The position numbers and the translations under genes were made by a program. A stretch of DNA of 64,000 nt from positions 37,000,821-37,064,820 of the forward strand of contig OX344750.2 in NCBI GenBank assembly GCA_947034885.2, given 5' to 3'. Below are positions 36,181-48,727 of the stretch, piece by piece. This DNA comes from Thuidium tamariscinum. Its lineage: Eukaryota > Streptophyta > Bryopsida > Hypnales > Thuidiaceae. The notes below the pieces were generated by a model. The model was given only the letters and a program-made list of their open reading frames with translations, searched no databases and had not been told where the DNA came from. Positions within the stretch are counted from its first letter, which is position 1; each line of letters opens with the position of its first letter.

Positions 36181-37357
36181 AATTTGGTTCCCAACAATAC
36201 AAATCTAACACCCAATTGCCTAATGCCCATTCATAGTTTAATTTACATCAATTCACTTTAAAATTATTCTAAGAGCCAATAATGCATTTGTAGAGCTTAG
36301 AAATTTGGTGATCCATTTCCATATTTCAAATGGCCTAAAGTCATGGCAATGGTGACTAAACAAACCTTTCCATTGCAACCCAAGTACACAAAAATGCCTC
36401 TAAACACTCCAACAAAGACAATTTTATATATATCTTTGAGAATATTTTTCTCCCACATATACACTCATGAATGGAGTTTGATCTTCTTTAAATAATGAAT
36501 AGGCTTACAATTACTCACAATTAGTCAAGTCTATCCAACTCATATAAATTACAATGCATCATATCAATGAAGTTGTAAGGTGGTGAACCACCTCTTATTC
36601 CATCATATTGAATATTCAATTTAGAAAAGATGAGTCTTTAAAACATGCATTTGGAAAGTATGTACTTTGAGGACACAATGACAATGAAGTGTCAAAAGAC
36701 ATTGTCAAGGCCTAATCAAGGTCTAAGTCTCCAAAACTACCTTGTAAGGCTTCTTTTACACTTCATGTCTTTCCAAATAACTTCTCACAACTTGTAGTTA
36801 GTGTAATAGTAAATAATCCTATGCATTACTCATGATAAATTGATTCTTAATAGTTTAGTTAATCAATATATGATTTTCTATAAGGATAGCTAATAAATAT
36901 TAGATGTTTTTTTTGGGCCTCAACAAGATTGCAAGTTCTTGGAGTCCTGTAAGAAACTCTAGGAACTTTACTACATCAACATTTGATATTGTTAGGAGAT
37001 TGCCAAGTCAAATAATGTTATTTAATATTTTTTATAATATTTTTATTTTAAAATTTTATTCATTCATTTTTCAATTACATAAAATTCTTACAATAGTACA
37101 ATGGTTTACAATAAGGAGAAAATTCCTAAAACAATCTCTCAAAGGCCTCCAAAAACATCTAATGAAAACATTAAAGTTTAAGTGACCTAGCTTATAGTTC
37201 CACAAGAAGTTTTCTTGCTATCCTTGCTATCTTCTTTCATACAAATTCTTGTGCTTTGCAAACATTGTATATTATATTTATATAAATATTTTAGGCTCAT
37301 TTTAATTTTTTCAAAGATCATCCATCTTGATGTCAAATCACTTATCAAATATGCTCT
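36181..37357. other. AT-rich intergenic DNA
   Basis: Nothing recognised; the 93-codon open frame at 36904 is AT-rich and without motifs. Confidence 0.3.
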
Positions 37358-37745
37358 TTAATCTTTAAATATCCAATCTACAATTATTGGCAATATAGCG
37401 AATTTGATTGTTCTCTACAAGGGGTTTTTTATTTGAAATTTTCATATAACATTTGCCTCAAGAATAGGCTTTAAGGCCCAACAATTTTCATAACTATTGA
37501 CTAGATGGTTAAAAAGTTGTTGCATGATATGTGATTTTCATTGCTTGGCAGGCAAACCAAGCAATTCAAAAATTCCCCTTAAAAATCATTTAAAAATAAA
37601 TAAAAATTTCAAATTGATTTCTAATATTTATTTTTTATATGTGGGAAGCTTTTATTCATTTCATTTTGACTAATGAGTAGAAAGTTTGAGGAGTTTTAGT
37701 TTGGAGGTAGGTATGGTTAATAAAGACAAAAGTCCAAAAATCTCA
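37358..37745. repeat. diverged TTAA-family fragment
   Basis: Homologous to 12334-12691 in the same orientation: ATTGGCAATATAGCG, GGCTTTAAGGCCCAACA, TTGACTA..GGTTAAAAAGTT and GTTTTAGTTTGGAGGTAGG blocks in order. The terminal repeats are decayed. Confidence 0.6.
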
Positions 37746-39664
37746 AAAGCCATAATTTTTTGCTTTGTAATGCAAAATTTTAGGAAGAAAAGAGCCTTAT
37801 CAACTCACTAATTGAATTAAGATTTGCATGATGGACTCTTCTATTCATCAAGATTATCCAATCCATCTCGACAATCTCATCTTCATTATGCAATTTATCT
37901 CCATGATTCTTGGCTAAGTCATCAAGGCTTTTTAGTGACATGAAGTCTCAACAAAAATCCCTTCTTGGGTTCAATTTTTTTCTAATGCTTTAGAAGTTGA
38001 GGTGGTCAATCCCTTTGACTAATTTTTATATTAGGATTGTTGCCCTAGTCTTCAAGATCCTACACTTGTTATAGATTTGGTTGTGTACTTCCTTTATTGC
38101 AATGGATTTTTTTGCTTGTTTTTATTAATAAAAGTGACAAATATTTTTTCTTAATTAGATGAAATAGTTATATAACTCTTAAAATGAATGATAAACATTA
38201 TTCCATAATAGAAAACATCTAAATTTATTCAAATTTTAAAAAATTATGTCAAATTTTAGCACATTTAGAAATTTTCCATAACTTTCTAATATTAGTCCTT
38301 AACACCTCACTACCTAAGGCCTAAACATGTCCAAAGGCATCCTTGCTTTTCAAGTGTCATTATCACCAAGATATGAAAATCTTAACTACATAATTGTGTA
38401 GTGTGCATATTGTAGATAATGTAGAAGAAATTGGAGTCATTTGGCTATATAGATTACAAGATTATAATGTTTTAGTGTTGAAAAAAGATGTTGAGATTTT
38501 CCTAGGAACACATTTGGAGGTGAAATTTGATATCTAAACCTACTCAAATGAAAAAAATTTAACCTTAAAGATTTCAAAACTAATATAGAAACAGAGTGGT
38601 GAAAAAATATATCATCAAATTGACTCATTGCATCTATAGAATTGTTTAAAATGTCAAAAACCAACAACAAAAAGTTGCAGAAAATACTCCTATAGTTGAA
38701 CCTTCTTTTAATTATTCATACTTGGTTGAATTTACATGAAAATTTAACCGCACAAACTAGAGTAGAATATGCAACTTTTCCCCCAAAAAATGATTTATTG
38801 AATAAATTGGACTTTGTATGAAGAAGAAATAAGCCACTAAAGTTCACTATTATCCAAAAATGTCTAAATTTTGAACTTTGAATTGCTCCCAAACATTCAA
38901 AACAAATTGGATGGATACAAAAAAATTTACCACAATAATTAGTTCATAAGGGAAACAAAACTCAATAAGTTTTATTGAAAATGAACATTGGATGAAAAAG
39001 ATACAAGCCTCCAAAGTTGTATCAATCAAATTGCTACTTGGTGAACTCAAATTGAACTTGTGAACTTTAAATGGCTTTCAAAAAATCAATACAACTTGGA
39101 TTGATTTGAAAATTTTACTACACAAAGTAGATTGGTATATAGAACCTTTCCAACAAGTTATATTGAATTCAAACATTGGATGCAAAAGTTACAACACTTT
39201 GAATTGGATTGGCAAACTTTATAAGGACACTTTTCATCATCTCACACAGTGAGGGTTTTAACATCAAACCCAACTCCAAGGGCTAGGTTTTTGAACTTAA
39301 CATCCGTTACTACACTAAAAATCCAAATGTTTGATATCATACACTTTGCTTCAAGGAGATGCATCAACTATACAGTGGTTTGTATTTGAATTACAATTTG
39401 GCTTGGTGGTTTTGGCATTGGATAAGTTCTTTAAATTTTGATGCAATAGCTATCAAGTAAGCTCATCATTGATTGGTCATTTGTTCAAGCTTCATGCTAC
39501 CCATTGAAAAAAGTTTCTCAAATCAAATCCTCATTGGGACAGCTTAGAAGCACCCAAGAATATTTTTAATCCTCACACAAGCTCCTTAACTCTATTAATC
39601 GCTCAAATCTCCGGACTAATGAGACAAAGAGCGTCATATGCATAAATTCCAAATCAGTTGGTCT
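37746..39664. other. AT-rich intergenic DNA
   Basis: No gene seen. 38700-39240 contains loosely similar stretches (GAACTTTGAATTGCTCC, GAACTTTAAATGGCTTTC), perhaps an old duplication. Confidence 0.3.
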
Positions 39665-39667
39665 CAA

Positions 39668-39937
39668 CACTATAAGAAATCCCTGTTTTAGGTAACGAGC
39701 CCTAAATTTTTATAACGGATTTTGGGTGATGTCAATGTTGACAACTCAAAATTTTTATGTCGACAAAACTGTCCAATGTAACATCAATGTTGACATAAAA
39801 ACATTGGACTGTTGACATTGATGTTACATTGGACAGTTTTGTCGACATAAAAATTTTGAGTTGTCAACATTGACATCACCCAAAATCCGTTATAAAAAAT
39901 TAGGGCTCGTTACCTAAAACGGGGGTTTCTTATAGTG
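39668..39937. mobile_element. CACTA (EnSpm) foldback MITE, 270 bp
   Basis: It starts CACTATAAGAAA and ends TTTCTTATAGTG, with a CAA direct repeat on both sides (39665-39667, 39938-39940). The two 123-bp arms (39668-39790, 39815-39937) pair with about three mismatches around a 24-nt centre, so nearly the whole element is one long hairpin. The arms contain GTCGACAAAACTGTCCAATG. The ends and the 3-bp target are diagnostic of CACTA elements. Confidence 0.9.
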
Positions 39938-39940
39938 CAA

Positions 39941-40362
39941 GCCCCTGCAAATACTAACAAAGAATACCCACAACTACTTATAATGCGGCAGATATCATAT
40001 CTACTTTCACCTACAGCCTATTTCCTTCCTACAGTCCTTGCAAAATCAAGAGGTAGCTCCACTTTCTCACCTCTTAAATAGCTACAACAGTTGACTGCAA
40101 ATCATTACTAGAATGTTCTCAGGTAGTCAGGTCCCTCCAGGTCCTTCTATGGCTGATTTCTCAGTGGGTGTTCTTTCGGAGAAGCACTGCCAAATAACGT
40201 TACAATGGCATGTGAGAAGTGATACACAGTCCTGTGCCTTTTGCCAGCGTGCAAATTGGAATTGTCAGCTAGGCTGAATGAGTTCAACTTGCAGTTAAAG
40301 CAACGGGGCAAACATTCGCCCAGTGAAAAAAAATTGCATGCGCGTCGAAGATGGTAGACACA
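39941..40362. other. 3' flank of the LanC-like gene
   Basis: Balanced composition, probably includes the 3' UTR. No other feature seen. Confidence 0.3.
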
Positions 40363-43280
40363 TTAGAGCTCGTAACCAGGAAATCTTGAGGAATCAGGTC
40401 TCGTCAAATCCATCCATAGGCAGGCTATTCCAGCCAACCCTTCAAACAGAGAGTACCCATGATCACCGCCATGCAATTCCCCTGAAGCGATCAACTCTTT
40501 CCCGTTCTTGCAAATGAAGTTAGCAAATTGTTGGGCCCGGAAGAGATGTTGCTTGCCCCCGGATAATCAATACAAAGATAAGAACATGTAGGCATTTCCA
40601 CTGATGCCATGGCAAAGTCCTAACCGTCGCAGCAAACCTCGCTTCCACACAACCTTCCCGGCCTCTGTTGCAGCCAGTCGAAACTCCTCACAATTGGGGT
40701 AAACCTGCAAACCAAGGATGGTGTGAGGCGCATTATCTCGTATGTTGAAGATGCGCGTTGCACATTACTAATTCAATTGTAATAAGCAATGCTCACAACA
40801 CACCTAAAGATTTCAAGAAAATACCACTGTTCAAAATCACGTACCTGAGCAGCTTTACAAAGAGTTAGTGCAAATCCGGGGGTTCCATGGCACCAATGAA
40901 CAAGCCGGTCTCTTGTATTACTCTCACTTGACGGGTAGTTGCCACTGGAAAAGCGCCCCTTGATCATGTAGCGTAAAGTTCCCTTCACATCATCCATGTC
41001 CTCCTGGTTGAGAGGGAAGTGCATCAAAACATGCATGATACCCGCTAGACCATGTGCTGCTCCCCAATACCGCGTTCCATGCCACTGATACATCAAAGGG
41101 CATTGTGTGTGGGAAGCTCCAGCTCTTCCTGCCGCTAGAACGGCATCAACTACAGGGCCCTGAGTGCATGTCACGGGTCTTATTAGATTTGCTCTGCGTG
41201 ATCAGTCGAAACACTGAAAATTAAAGACTACAATCCACAAAGTCACAATTGCCTCATTGGTTCAAATCTCGAGGTTCATACTTGATTCACTCAAGCAACT
41301 TATAAATCTACTCAATATAACAGGCGCGTGTCGCTGCTAAATTAACATTTGAACTTGCCTACTATTTGACAATTGTTCTACAAAAGCTTTTCTTTCAGTA
41401 AGAGGGTTTCCACTGAGGCTAGGAATAAGAGAAGCGAGCATGGGATTGAGAGGTGTTAAACGAACCGTTACGCTCGAAGGAATGGTTTCTTCGCCAATAT
41501 ATTTGTTCACAAAAAGGGCAGCCCAGAGGAATCCAGCTCGTCCATACATAAGTTCATAGGGCATACCCAGGCCACCCTGTCCCGGCCCGACGGAAAGGAC
41601 ACTCTGCTCCGCGATCTACAAGAGACATTAACAACGAAGCTCATCACGTCTACATGCCAAAGACAAATTTGAAAATGACATTGGCGGCACTCAACTGCAA
41701 GCCCAAGAAACTAGCACATCCAAAAAAAAAACGATCTACTCTTTCAAAGCTGAGGTAAAATTTCAGCGTAGAAAGAAAATGTAGTTACTTGTCTTGATTA
41801 GCAAAATACTCACTAGCATCCTAGATGAGCCTCAGAATATTCAGATTTCAGGTTTCAGGACATTCTAGAAAATGAGTAAAGAGAGAATTTATCAGAAATT
41901 GCTCAAGCTACAGTGAAAGAAAAGCCCAATAGTACACACCTCAAAATGTCCACGGCCAAAAGGTTTTGTAAAAACACAACTTTCACAAAGACTCTACAAA
42001 GTGAAATTTCTGGGAAGTTCTATCTATAGTTTTGGGGGGTCAATGGAAAGGTACCGCATTGAAGAGGCCAAGATACTGATCGAGATGTTGCTGGTCTCTT
42101 TTGCTCTTGGCAGCTACTGCTCCTAGAGCATAAATCCCTGGCTGCCCGCATAAAAATATAACATACCTATTCCATTGTGTCAGAAAAGTGTTGACCTAAG
42201 ATGCCTCTCTCAACAATATCCACACAATGGAATTGATCTCATTTGAACCCTAATCTAAACAGGTTAAGAACCAAATATTGAAATATTGCATAAAAAATAA
42301 GCCCGTTCGTAGCTTATTATCAGTTAACGAAAGCGTCATCGATGAATTTATAATCAATTAACACAAAGCAACGAGGAGTCAAATTAAGAAGAAAATGAGT
42401 TTGTCCAGTAATTCCACAGGCCTGCATTTACTCGCTCAAGGCTTGTCTGTAAGTTTGGAGAAGTCATACTGTTTCATAGTTTCAGCCGCAATTGCACAGT
42501 TTTCGACAATTTCACAGCATAAGTCAAGGTCTTCTTTACTTCCGGTGGTTTCATAAATCTTGAAGCACAAAAATGCTATTCCCAGCATGCCCACGTACAA
42601 AGTTTGATCCGACACACGTGGTCCATGCTGTATCCACGTTGCCTGCACAACCTGCAATGATGCAACAAAGCCTTCTAAGAGGCAAGCTATTCCCAAAGCT
42701 GAGTGTCAATTATTAGGTGCAAATTAAGCAAGCTCTTGAATCAATCCAACTCTAACTTGCCCTGGTCTACTAAGTCGACCATTATTAGCTAAGGTAGATT
42801 TCCAGCCACATCAAACGGATATGCTTGCGAGGTATTCTATTATAAAGCCTGAACATACCGTAGCAAAATTTTGTCTACAAATGGCGTGTCTATACTAAGG
42901 CTTATATTCCAGGACCGATATAATGATTTATCACAAGAGCAATCTGTGAGCTTATTTCGCATGCTAGAGGCTCTTTCTACGGCAATCACCGAGACTACCA
43001 ATCACTTGGGCAAGGGCGACAGTTGTCAACAAGCCGAGATACGCGCTTCAGATACACAATGCTTCCAGAAAACGCTACCTGATGCAAACTACCAAGATCA
43101 AGGCGAACCATTTGAAGTAAAAAATTGGCGTCCGAGATAGAAGCTTACCTCATCTCTCAAGGCAATGGCAGCCTTCAGCATAACATCTCCTGCCTCAGCT
43201 TATACATGCGAGTCTTCGTCACCGATTGGCAATGGGACGGCATAATCGTTCAATGAGTGGGGGAAGTAGCGGTCCGCCAT
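40363..43280 (-). pseudogene. LanC-like protein (GCR2/GCL family) gene with two premature stops
   Basis: Six exons on the minus strand join in frame to 411 codons, the normal family length: 43280-43149, 42651-42470, 42166-42055, 41615-41466, 41159-40845, 40704-40363. All introns have GT..AG ends. It starts MADRYFPHSLNDYAVPLPIG. LanC-fold landmarks include PYELMYGRAGFLWAALFVNK, GTRYWGAAHGLAGIMHVLMH, the zinc-site WCHG (Cys about 282) and CHGISGN (Cys 328, His 329), and a family-typical end SLFEGLAG..FPGYEL. Two stops interrupt it: TAA at 43200-43202 (codon 27) and TGA at 40567-40569 (codon 343, where relatives have Arg in SLYRL). Eukaryotic LanC-like proteins bind zinc; in animals they add glutathione to dehydrated residues, and plant GCR2 was once proposed as an ABA receptor. 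It looks like a very recently disabled gene or a defective allele. Confidence 0.88.
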
Positions 43281-46200
43281 TATTTTCCTAAAGTCTGAGA
43301 CAAAGTCGCTGCTACAACGAATTCTTGAACTCCTACGTTGCTTAGCTCGAATAAATAAATCGGTACCGAAAGCAGATCCAAGAAGAGAAAGCTGTCAACA
43401 GTTCACGCTTCATGAGATTTCCCCCCACCCCACTCCCCAAGACGAATTAAATGATCCCGTAAATTTCCTGTCGTTCAAAGCGTCGAGAATACCGAGCAAA
43501 ACAGCCTTTCAGGAGACCGTCAGACATGGAAGGGGACAACTCCTTTGTACCACTCCATACATCAAAACGGAAGAACAAACCGCCCAAACTACCTAGAAAT
43601 TCCATGCAAAAAATGAAAGAGAAGACAAATATATGCGGATGATTCCGTGTTGAAGGCGTGACAACTTGATGAAGGATCAGACATTCTCCAGGAGTGGCAG
43701 TTGTGGCAGAGCTAGTAGTCGCTCCAGCGGTCACAGATTCCGCTGTCAGAGGGGATGAATCATTGATCCCACCAAAGGTCGGCTAACAGTACCCAGATTA
43801 TATTATGATGGCACCGTCATCATGTAATGCACAATTGGTCGCGGGGTGCCAATTGTACACGACTTTCTTCGTGTTCATTCCCAGGCACAAAGCATGTGTT
43901 GCTTATCCAATCATGGAAGCCAAGAAATACTCAATCCCATTCCCGAGTCCACGGAAATTGCCCGAAAACGCCCGTTTCGGACGGAAAAACTTAACCTTGT
44001 CGTCAAGCGGACCACAGTGATATCCTGCCAATATTCAATCACAAGCAAGGCACACAAACAGTGGCGGATAATCTCGAACAACAAAAGGATGAATTAAATT
44101 ACGAACTGCGAGGAATAATAAGAGAGAGCGTTGTGGTGACAACAAGGTTGATATCGAAACCGAGCAAGAGAAGGCAAGTAAATACCAAAGAGCCCATCAT
44201 CTTCCTACAACTAACTTAAAATATCAATCTATTGAACAAATGTGATGTTCCTCGACTACCGCAAGAGATGTGTCCATTGAACCGGGTGGAAAATTAAGAC
44301 GATAAAATTATGGAACAGTTGAACTACCTCTACTACGAGCCTACGACATTCAGTTGATGAGGATTGGCGATGGCTAACAAAAGCAATGCATGCGGGTCGT
44401 CTACTTGTGATGCCAAGACGACGACCGCGAAACCCTAAAAGTATGAACCGGTCCGAATGTCCGAGAGCTGCCCAAGGTGCATCCCACTTGACCGGCGACA
44501 GCGCGACACTTGTTCGAAGCTCAGGTGCTTCGACCAGTGCTCCAGTGGCACCGACCACCTTGTATTGCATCGGAATTCACCTACTGCATAATACTTGGCT
44601 GGCTAATTTTTGTAAATTTCCTACAAATACTAAGGTAGCAGCATCCATAACCATCAATTTAAGGTTTTCAAACATGATTTCTATCCCTAGATATTCGACA
44701 AATTATTGGACCCTATTAGCATTTCAACATGTAGGATACAAAGAGTTCTTTGAGAAATTGTGCAGAATTAAGGATGAGGGTGAATGTAAAAAAAAGGGTT
44801 TTTTTTTCTCAAGAATGAATACAATAATTTACTCGATGTACATGTGAATTTTCATAGATTTTCTTAACAAGGTTAATTTTGGAACTTCTCTTAGCTCTAA
44901 TTAAAGAGGGAGGAGGGGAGGAGAGGGTGGAAAAAGAGAATCCTTTTCAATGAACAACATATTAATTCTTGTCCACTATAGGTCACCCAACAAAGCCATC
45001 ACAAGGATGTTGTCCGAAATAGATACTTCTACCATATGTAAATTTTTAGTAAGAATTGCAAAGAATTGGAATTGTTGAGAATAGTGTTATGAGGGTTTTT
45101 TCCCTAATTTGTAGGTCCCTACAAGTGTCTATTATGTAGTGTACTTCTAAGAGGGATACATCTCAAATTTAGAAAGCCAAAAAAATAATTGAGTTTTCAC
45201 TTCTTTCTTTTTGCATGGATAGAAGGAATAGTGTTGCTTGTATATGAGAAATACATGAAAAGTTTAAACCAAGTACAAGTACACTTGTAAAAATTGTTAG
45301 GCATCAATTTCCCTTCAAATGTAGATTGAAGTAATATTTCAAATTCAAAAGATAGCTAAAAAAGATGTTCAATTATTACCACATGCATTAAGAGTCTCAT
45401 CTACATCCTTTCTTTATAACAACATGAACCTTTTTAGTCATTTCTAACAAGAAAAATGCAATTAATGTAATTACATTATCAATGGTCTCCATTAATTCAT
45501 GTACTTTTGAGGAAAAAATTTAACGCAAAATGAATTCTACAAAGGCCAATTGTACCATGGGAACAATCAATCCTACCATGAAAAAAACATAAAAATAGTA
45601 GAGAATTGTTTTTAATACCAATGAACATGCCCTCCAATGTGTATTATGCCAAAATATTGTCAATTTGATAAAGGTTAGTGTAGTTTTTGGCAAATTGGCA
45701 ATTTTTGGGTGATATAAATAATAATAATTTAACATAAATTATTTTTTTAAACATATGTGAATTATGATCTCAAATCTTTATACAAAAAAATTGCATCTAA
45801 AAATGCATTATGTGGTTGTAAATATATATTGAGTGCATTGTCCCATTTAACAAATATTTTAAATGCAATCTATAGTTTCTATACAATGGTTGATACAATT
45901 CCATGCTCTCAATTCCAAGAAAAACTCAAATATTGTGAGCACCAACATCATTTGTATGTTTGTCAAATTGTTGATATTTTAAATACAAAATGGAAGCTTC
46001 CTTCAATTTTTGCAAACAACAATCTAAAATTATGTTACCAATGTGCTAAGGCACAAAAAGTTTTTTGGAGTTCTAAAAAAATTTGAAAAATAATAAAGTA
46101 TTTCTAGTTCATCATGAACAAAACCAAATTTTAGACATGGATAATGTTGAAATTAATTTTCTTTCAAATCACAACTAATTTTTTCTTTAAACTTCAATGG

Positions 46201-46456
46201 TAATGTGTAGTTTGTTGTACACTACAACTTTATTACATATACTTTTTTGAATTTTTCCATTGATGCTCATCATATGATTGTTTGAATGAAAACATTTTAT
46301 ATTTGTATTTAGTTTTATTAGTGGTTGTAGTTCCAAGATATTTGCATTTTAAGTGAAAAAAATTGGATTTTTATCGATCTCATGTGATTGAATTATAAGA
46401 CTTTGAACCTATTTTATTTTAAAAAATTTGCACTAGAGTTTTTGAATTAAAGCATA
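43281..46456. other. upstream region of the LanC-like gene, then AT-rich DNA
   Basis: 43281-44580 is GC-balanced and probably promoter and leader DNA; open frames on both strands (43447-43734, 43805-44097, 44256-44570, 44386-44847) have no recognised motif. 44600-46456 is AT-rich with nothing recognised. Confidence 0.35.
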
Positions 46457-46929
46457 AGAGGTTTTCTAGGGGTATTGAGAAACTGTTTCAGCCTCGTTCC
46501 CCATTCTGTGAACTAGCCACTGCTGGTCAGAATAAAAAAATATTTAAAAAATCAAAATATTTAAAAAATCAAAAAATAATAATCAAAAAATCAAAAAATA
46601 ATTTTTTTAATAAAAAATAATTTTTTAATAAAAAATAATTTTTTAATAAAAAATAATTTTTTTAATAAAAAATAATTTTTTAATAAAAAATAATTTTTTA
46701 ATAAAAAATAATTTTTTAATAAAAAATAATTTTTTTAATAAAAAATAATTTTTTTAATAAAAAATAATTTTTTTAATAAAAAATAATTTTTTTAATTTAA
46801 TAAAATATTATTATCTGATGTGGCAGTCTCCGTGCCACATCAGATCTGCTGCTGGGACTGTTTCTAGCGAGTTCCCACAGTCCGGGAACTCACAGAGTCG
46901 TAGTCTCCCAACATGGTGAGAAAACCTCT
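46457..46929. mobile_element. TA-flanked MITE with AGAGG ends, copy 2 (473 bp)
   Basis: TA on both sides; ends AGAGGTTTTCT inverted. It contains GATGTGGCAGTC..CACATCAGATC and GAGTTCCC..GGGAACTC inverted motifs shared with copy 3. Enlarged by an internal AT minisatellite. Confidence 0.7.
46590..46800. repeat. AT minisatellite inside MITE copy 2
   Basis: About eleven units of 18-20 bp built on TAATAAAAAATAATTTTTT. Each unit is itself nearly palindromic. Confidence 0.9.
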
Positions 46930-47079
46930 TATGTTATGTATATAATTGAAAAATTGTATTGAGAAGCTAGTAAAAGAAATTCAAAACAACTAACTTACTT
47001 TTCATTCTTTAGAAAATTCTTAAATGAAAGTATGTACAAGATGAAATCAAAATCAAATTTTTTAGTAGCTCTAAGCATA

Positions 47080-47414
47080 AGAGGATTTCTGGCCCCCAGA
47101 AGATTGTTTCAGGGGTGTTCCCTGAAATTATTCCCACTGCTGTAGACCAGCCCCCTGTTGGTCTGAATTTTTGAATTTTGAAAAAAAAAAATTAAATTTT
47201 TTTTTTCCCAAAAAACTTCAGAATGTATTAAAGAGGAAAAAAAATGATTTAAAAAAAAAATTCAGAAAATTTAATATTTAATTAAAAATAATAAAAAATT
47301 ATTATTTTCTGACGTGGCAGTCGCTCGACCACATCAGCATCGCGTTCCCAAAGTTCCCAATGCGTTCCCAGCGTTTGGGAACTCGCAGTCTTGTACAGCA
47401 GCTGAAAATCCTCT
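47080..47414. mobile_element. TA-flanked MITE with AGAGGATTT ends, copy 3 (335 bp)
   Basis: TA on both sides; AGAGGATTTCTGG left and AGAGGATTTTCAG right in reverse complement. Interior GACGTGGCAGTCGCTCGACC, then repeated GCGTTCCCA motifs. Lies 150 bp from copy 2. Confidence 0.75.
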
Positions 47415-48269
47415 TATGATGGAATTGAATACTCTAATCCAAAGGTTGAAGTACTTCAAATTTTTGAGGATTTCTTTTGCTACCTAATTAGTTGAAATTT
47501 GTATTTAGGATGGCAAAACTTTTCAAAAGATTTCTACTAGCCTCACATTCCTACAAGCCTTGGATTTTCTTTTGATGTAAAAACACATTAGCTTTCTAGG
47601 CAAGTTTATATATATATATATATATATAAATTTTGATCAATGCCATGAAATTATTTTCTACAATGACTTAAGTGGTAAATTTTTGTGCACTCACAAGCAA
47701 ATCTTATTGGAACTAGTACCTAACATTGAGGTTAGTTTTTTTACATAATTAGGGAAAATTTGGAACATGTCTAAAATTTCTAAAAATATTTTAATTAGGA
47801 TTGTCAAAAAATTAGAACTTTAGGGCAAAGTGCTAGAAGCCAAGAAATCCAAATTGAGCTATCAAACTATTTAAACTCTAACATTAAATTATTTTGGCAC
47901 TAAGATGCCGAGTTTGACCTAAACATAGGATGATGGACTTAGTATAGTAATATGAATGTAGAGTTTTGTTATGAGAAAAAACAAAGCCAGCAACAATCGA
48001 GAAGAATGTATATATATATAGTGTGCGTGTGTGTGTGTATATATATGTATATATAACCATCATTTTTTTTAAAGTTTTATGTTCCACACCCACATTTGCT
48101 TTGTTCTCAACAAATGCAACTTGCTTGTTTGTATTTGTTGGTTGAGTCAATAGTGTATTACATGGAATGTGTTACAAATTGCAATGTTTTTCTTAGACGC
48201 TCTGTCATCAAATTGCACCAAAAATTTGGGCCGTGCACAATTAAATTAAACTACAAAACTTTGAATGGA
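47415..48269. other. AT-rich DNA with microsatellites
   Basis: A (TA)n run at 47607-47628 and a compound TA/TG run at about 48008-48056. No gene seen. Confidence 0.5.
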
Positions 48270-48460
48270 ATTGCCAAAAAAATTTAATGAAATTGCCAAA
48301 TAATGGATTAAAATAAAATTATGGATATGTAATATGTACTAATATGATATTTTCTATCCAATATATAGATGAATGTTGAAATTTGGAGTACCACTTTTAC
48401 ATTTCGTATTGCCACTTTGGCACTTCATAAAAAATGAAAAAAAGAACTAATTGATTGACA
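48270..48460. repeat. dispersed repeat, copy 2
   Basis: Same orientation and block order as 25700-25905: GAAATTGCCAAAT, TTTTCTATCCAATATA, GAATGTTGAAA and ATTGCCACTTTGGCACTTCA. Confidence 0.65.
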
Positions 48461-48727
48461 AATTGCAATAAGCACATGTTACATCTTTGTCCCTATGCAA
48501 CTAGATTCATTAACAAATTGCAATAGGCACATGTTACAAATCTGACCCTACATGGCTATTTAGTGACAAATTGCAATAGGCACGTGTTACATCTTTGTCC
48601 CTATGCAACTAGATTCATTAACAAATTGCAATAGGCACATGTTACATCTTTGTCCCTGCGCAACTAGATTCATTAACAAATTGCAATAGGCACATGTTAC
48701 AAATCTGACCCTACACAACTATTCACT
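48457..48727. repeat. 55-bp tandem array, five copies
   Basis: Units start at 48457, 48512, 48565, 48620 and 48675 with (A/G)ACAAATTGCAATA. Two variants alternate as A-B-A-A-B: A contains CATCTTTGTCCCTATGCAAC, B contains AAATCTGACCCTACA. It begins where the dispersed repeat ends. Confidence 0.9.
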
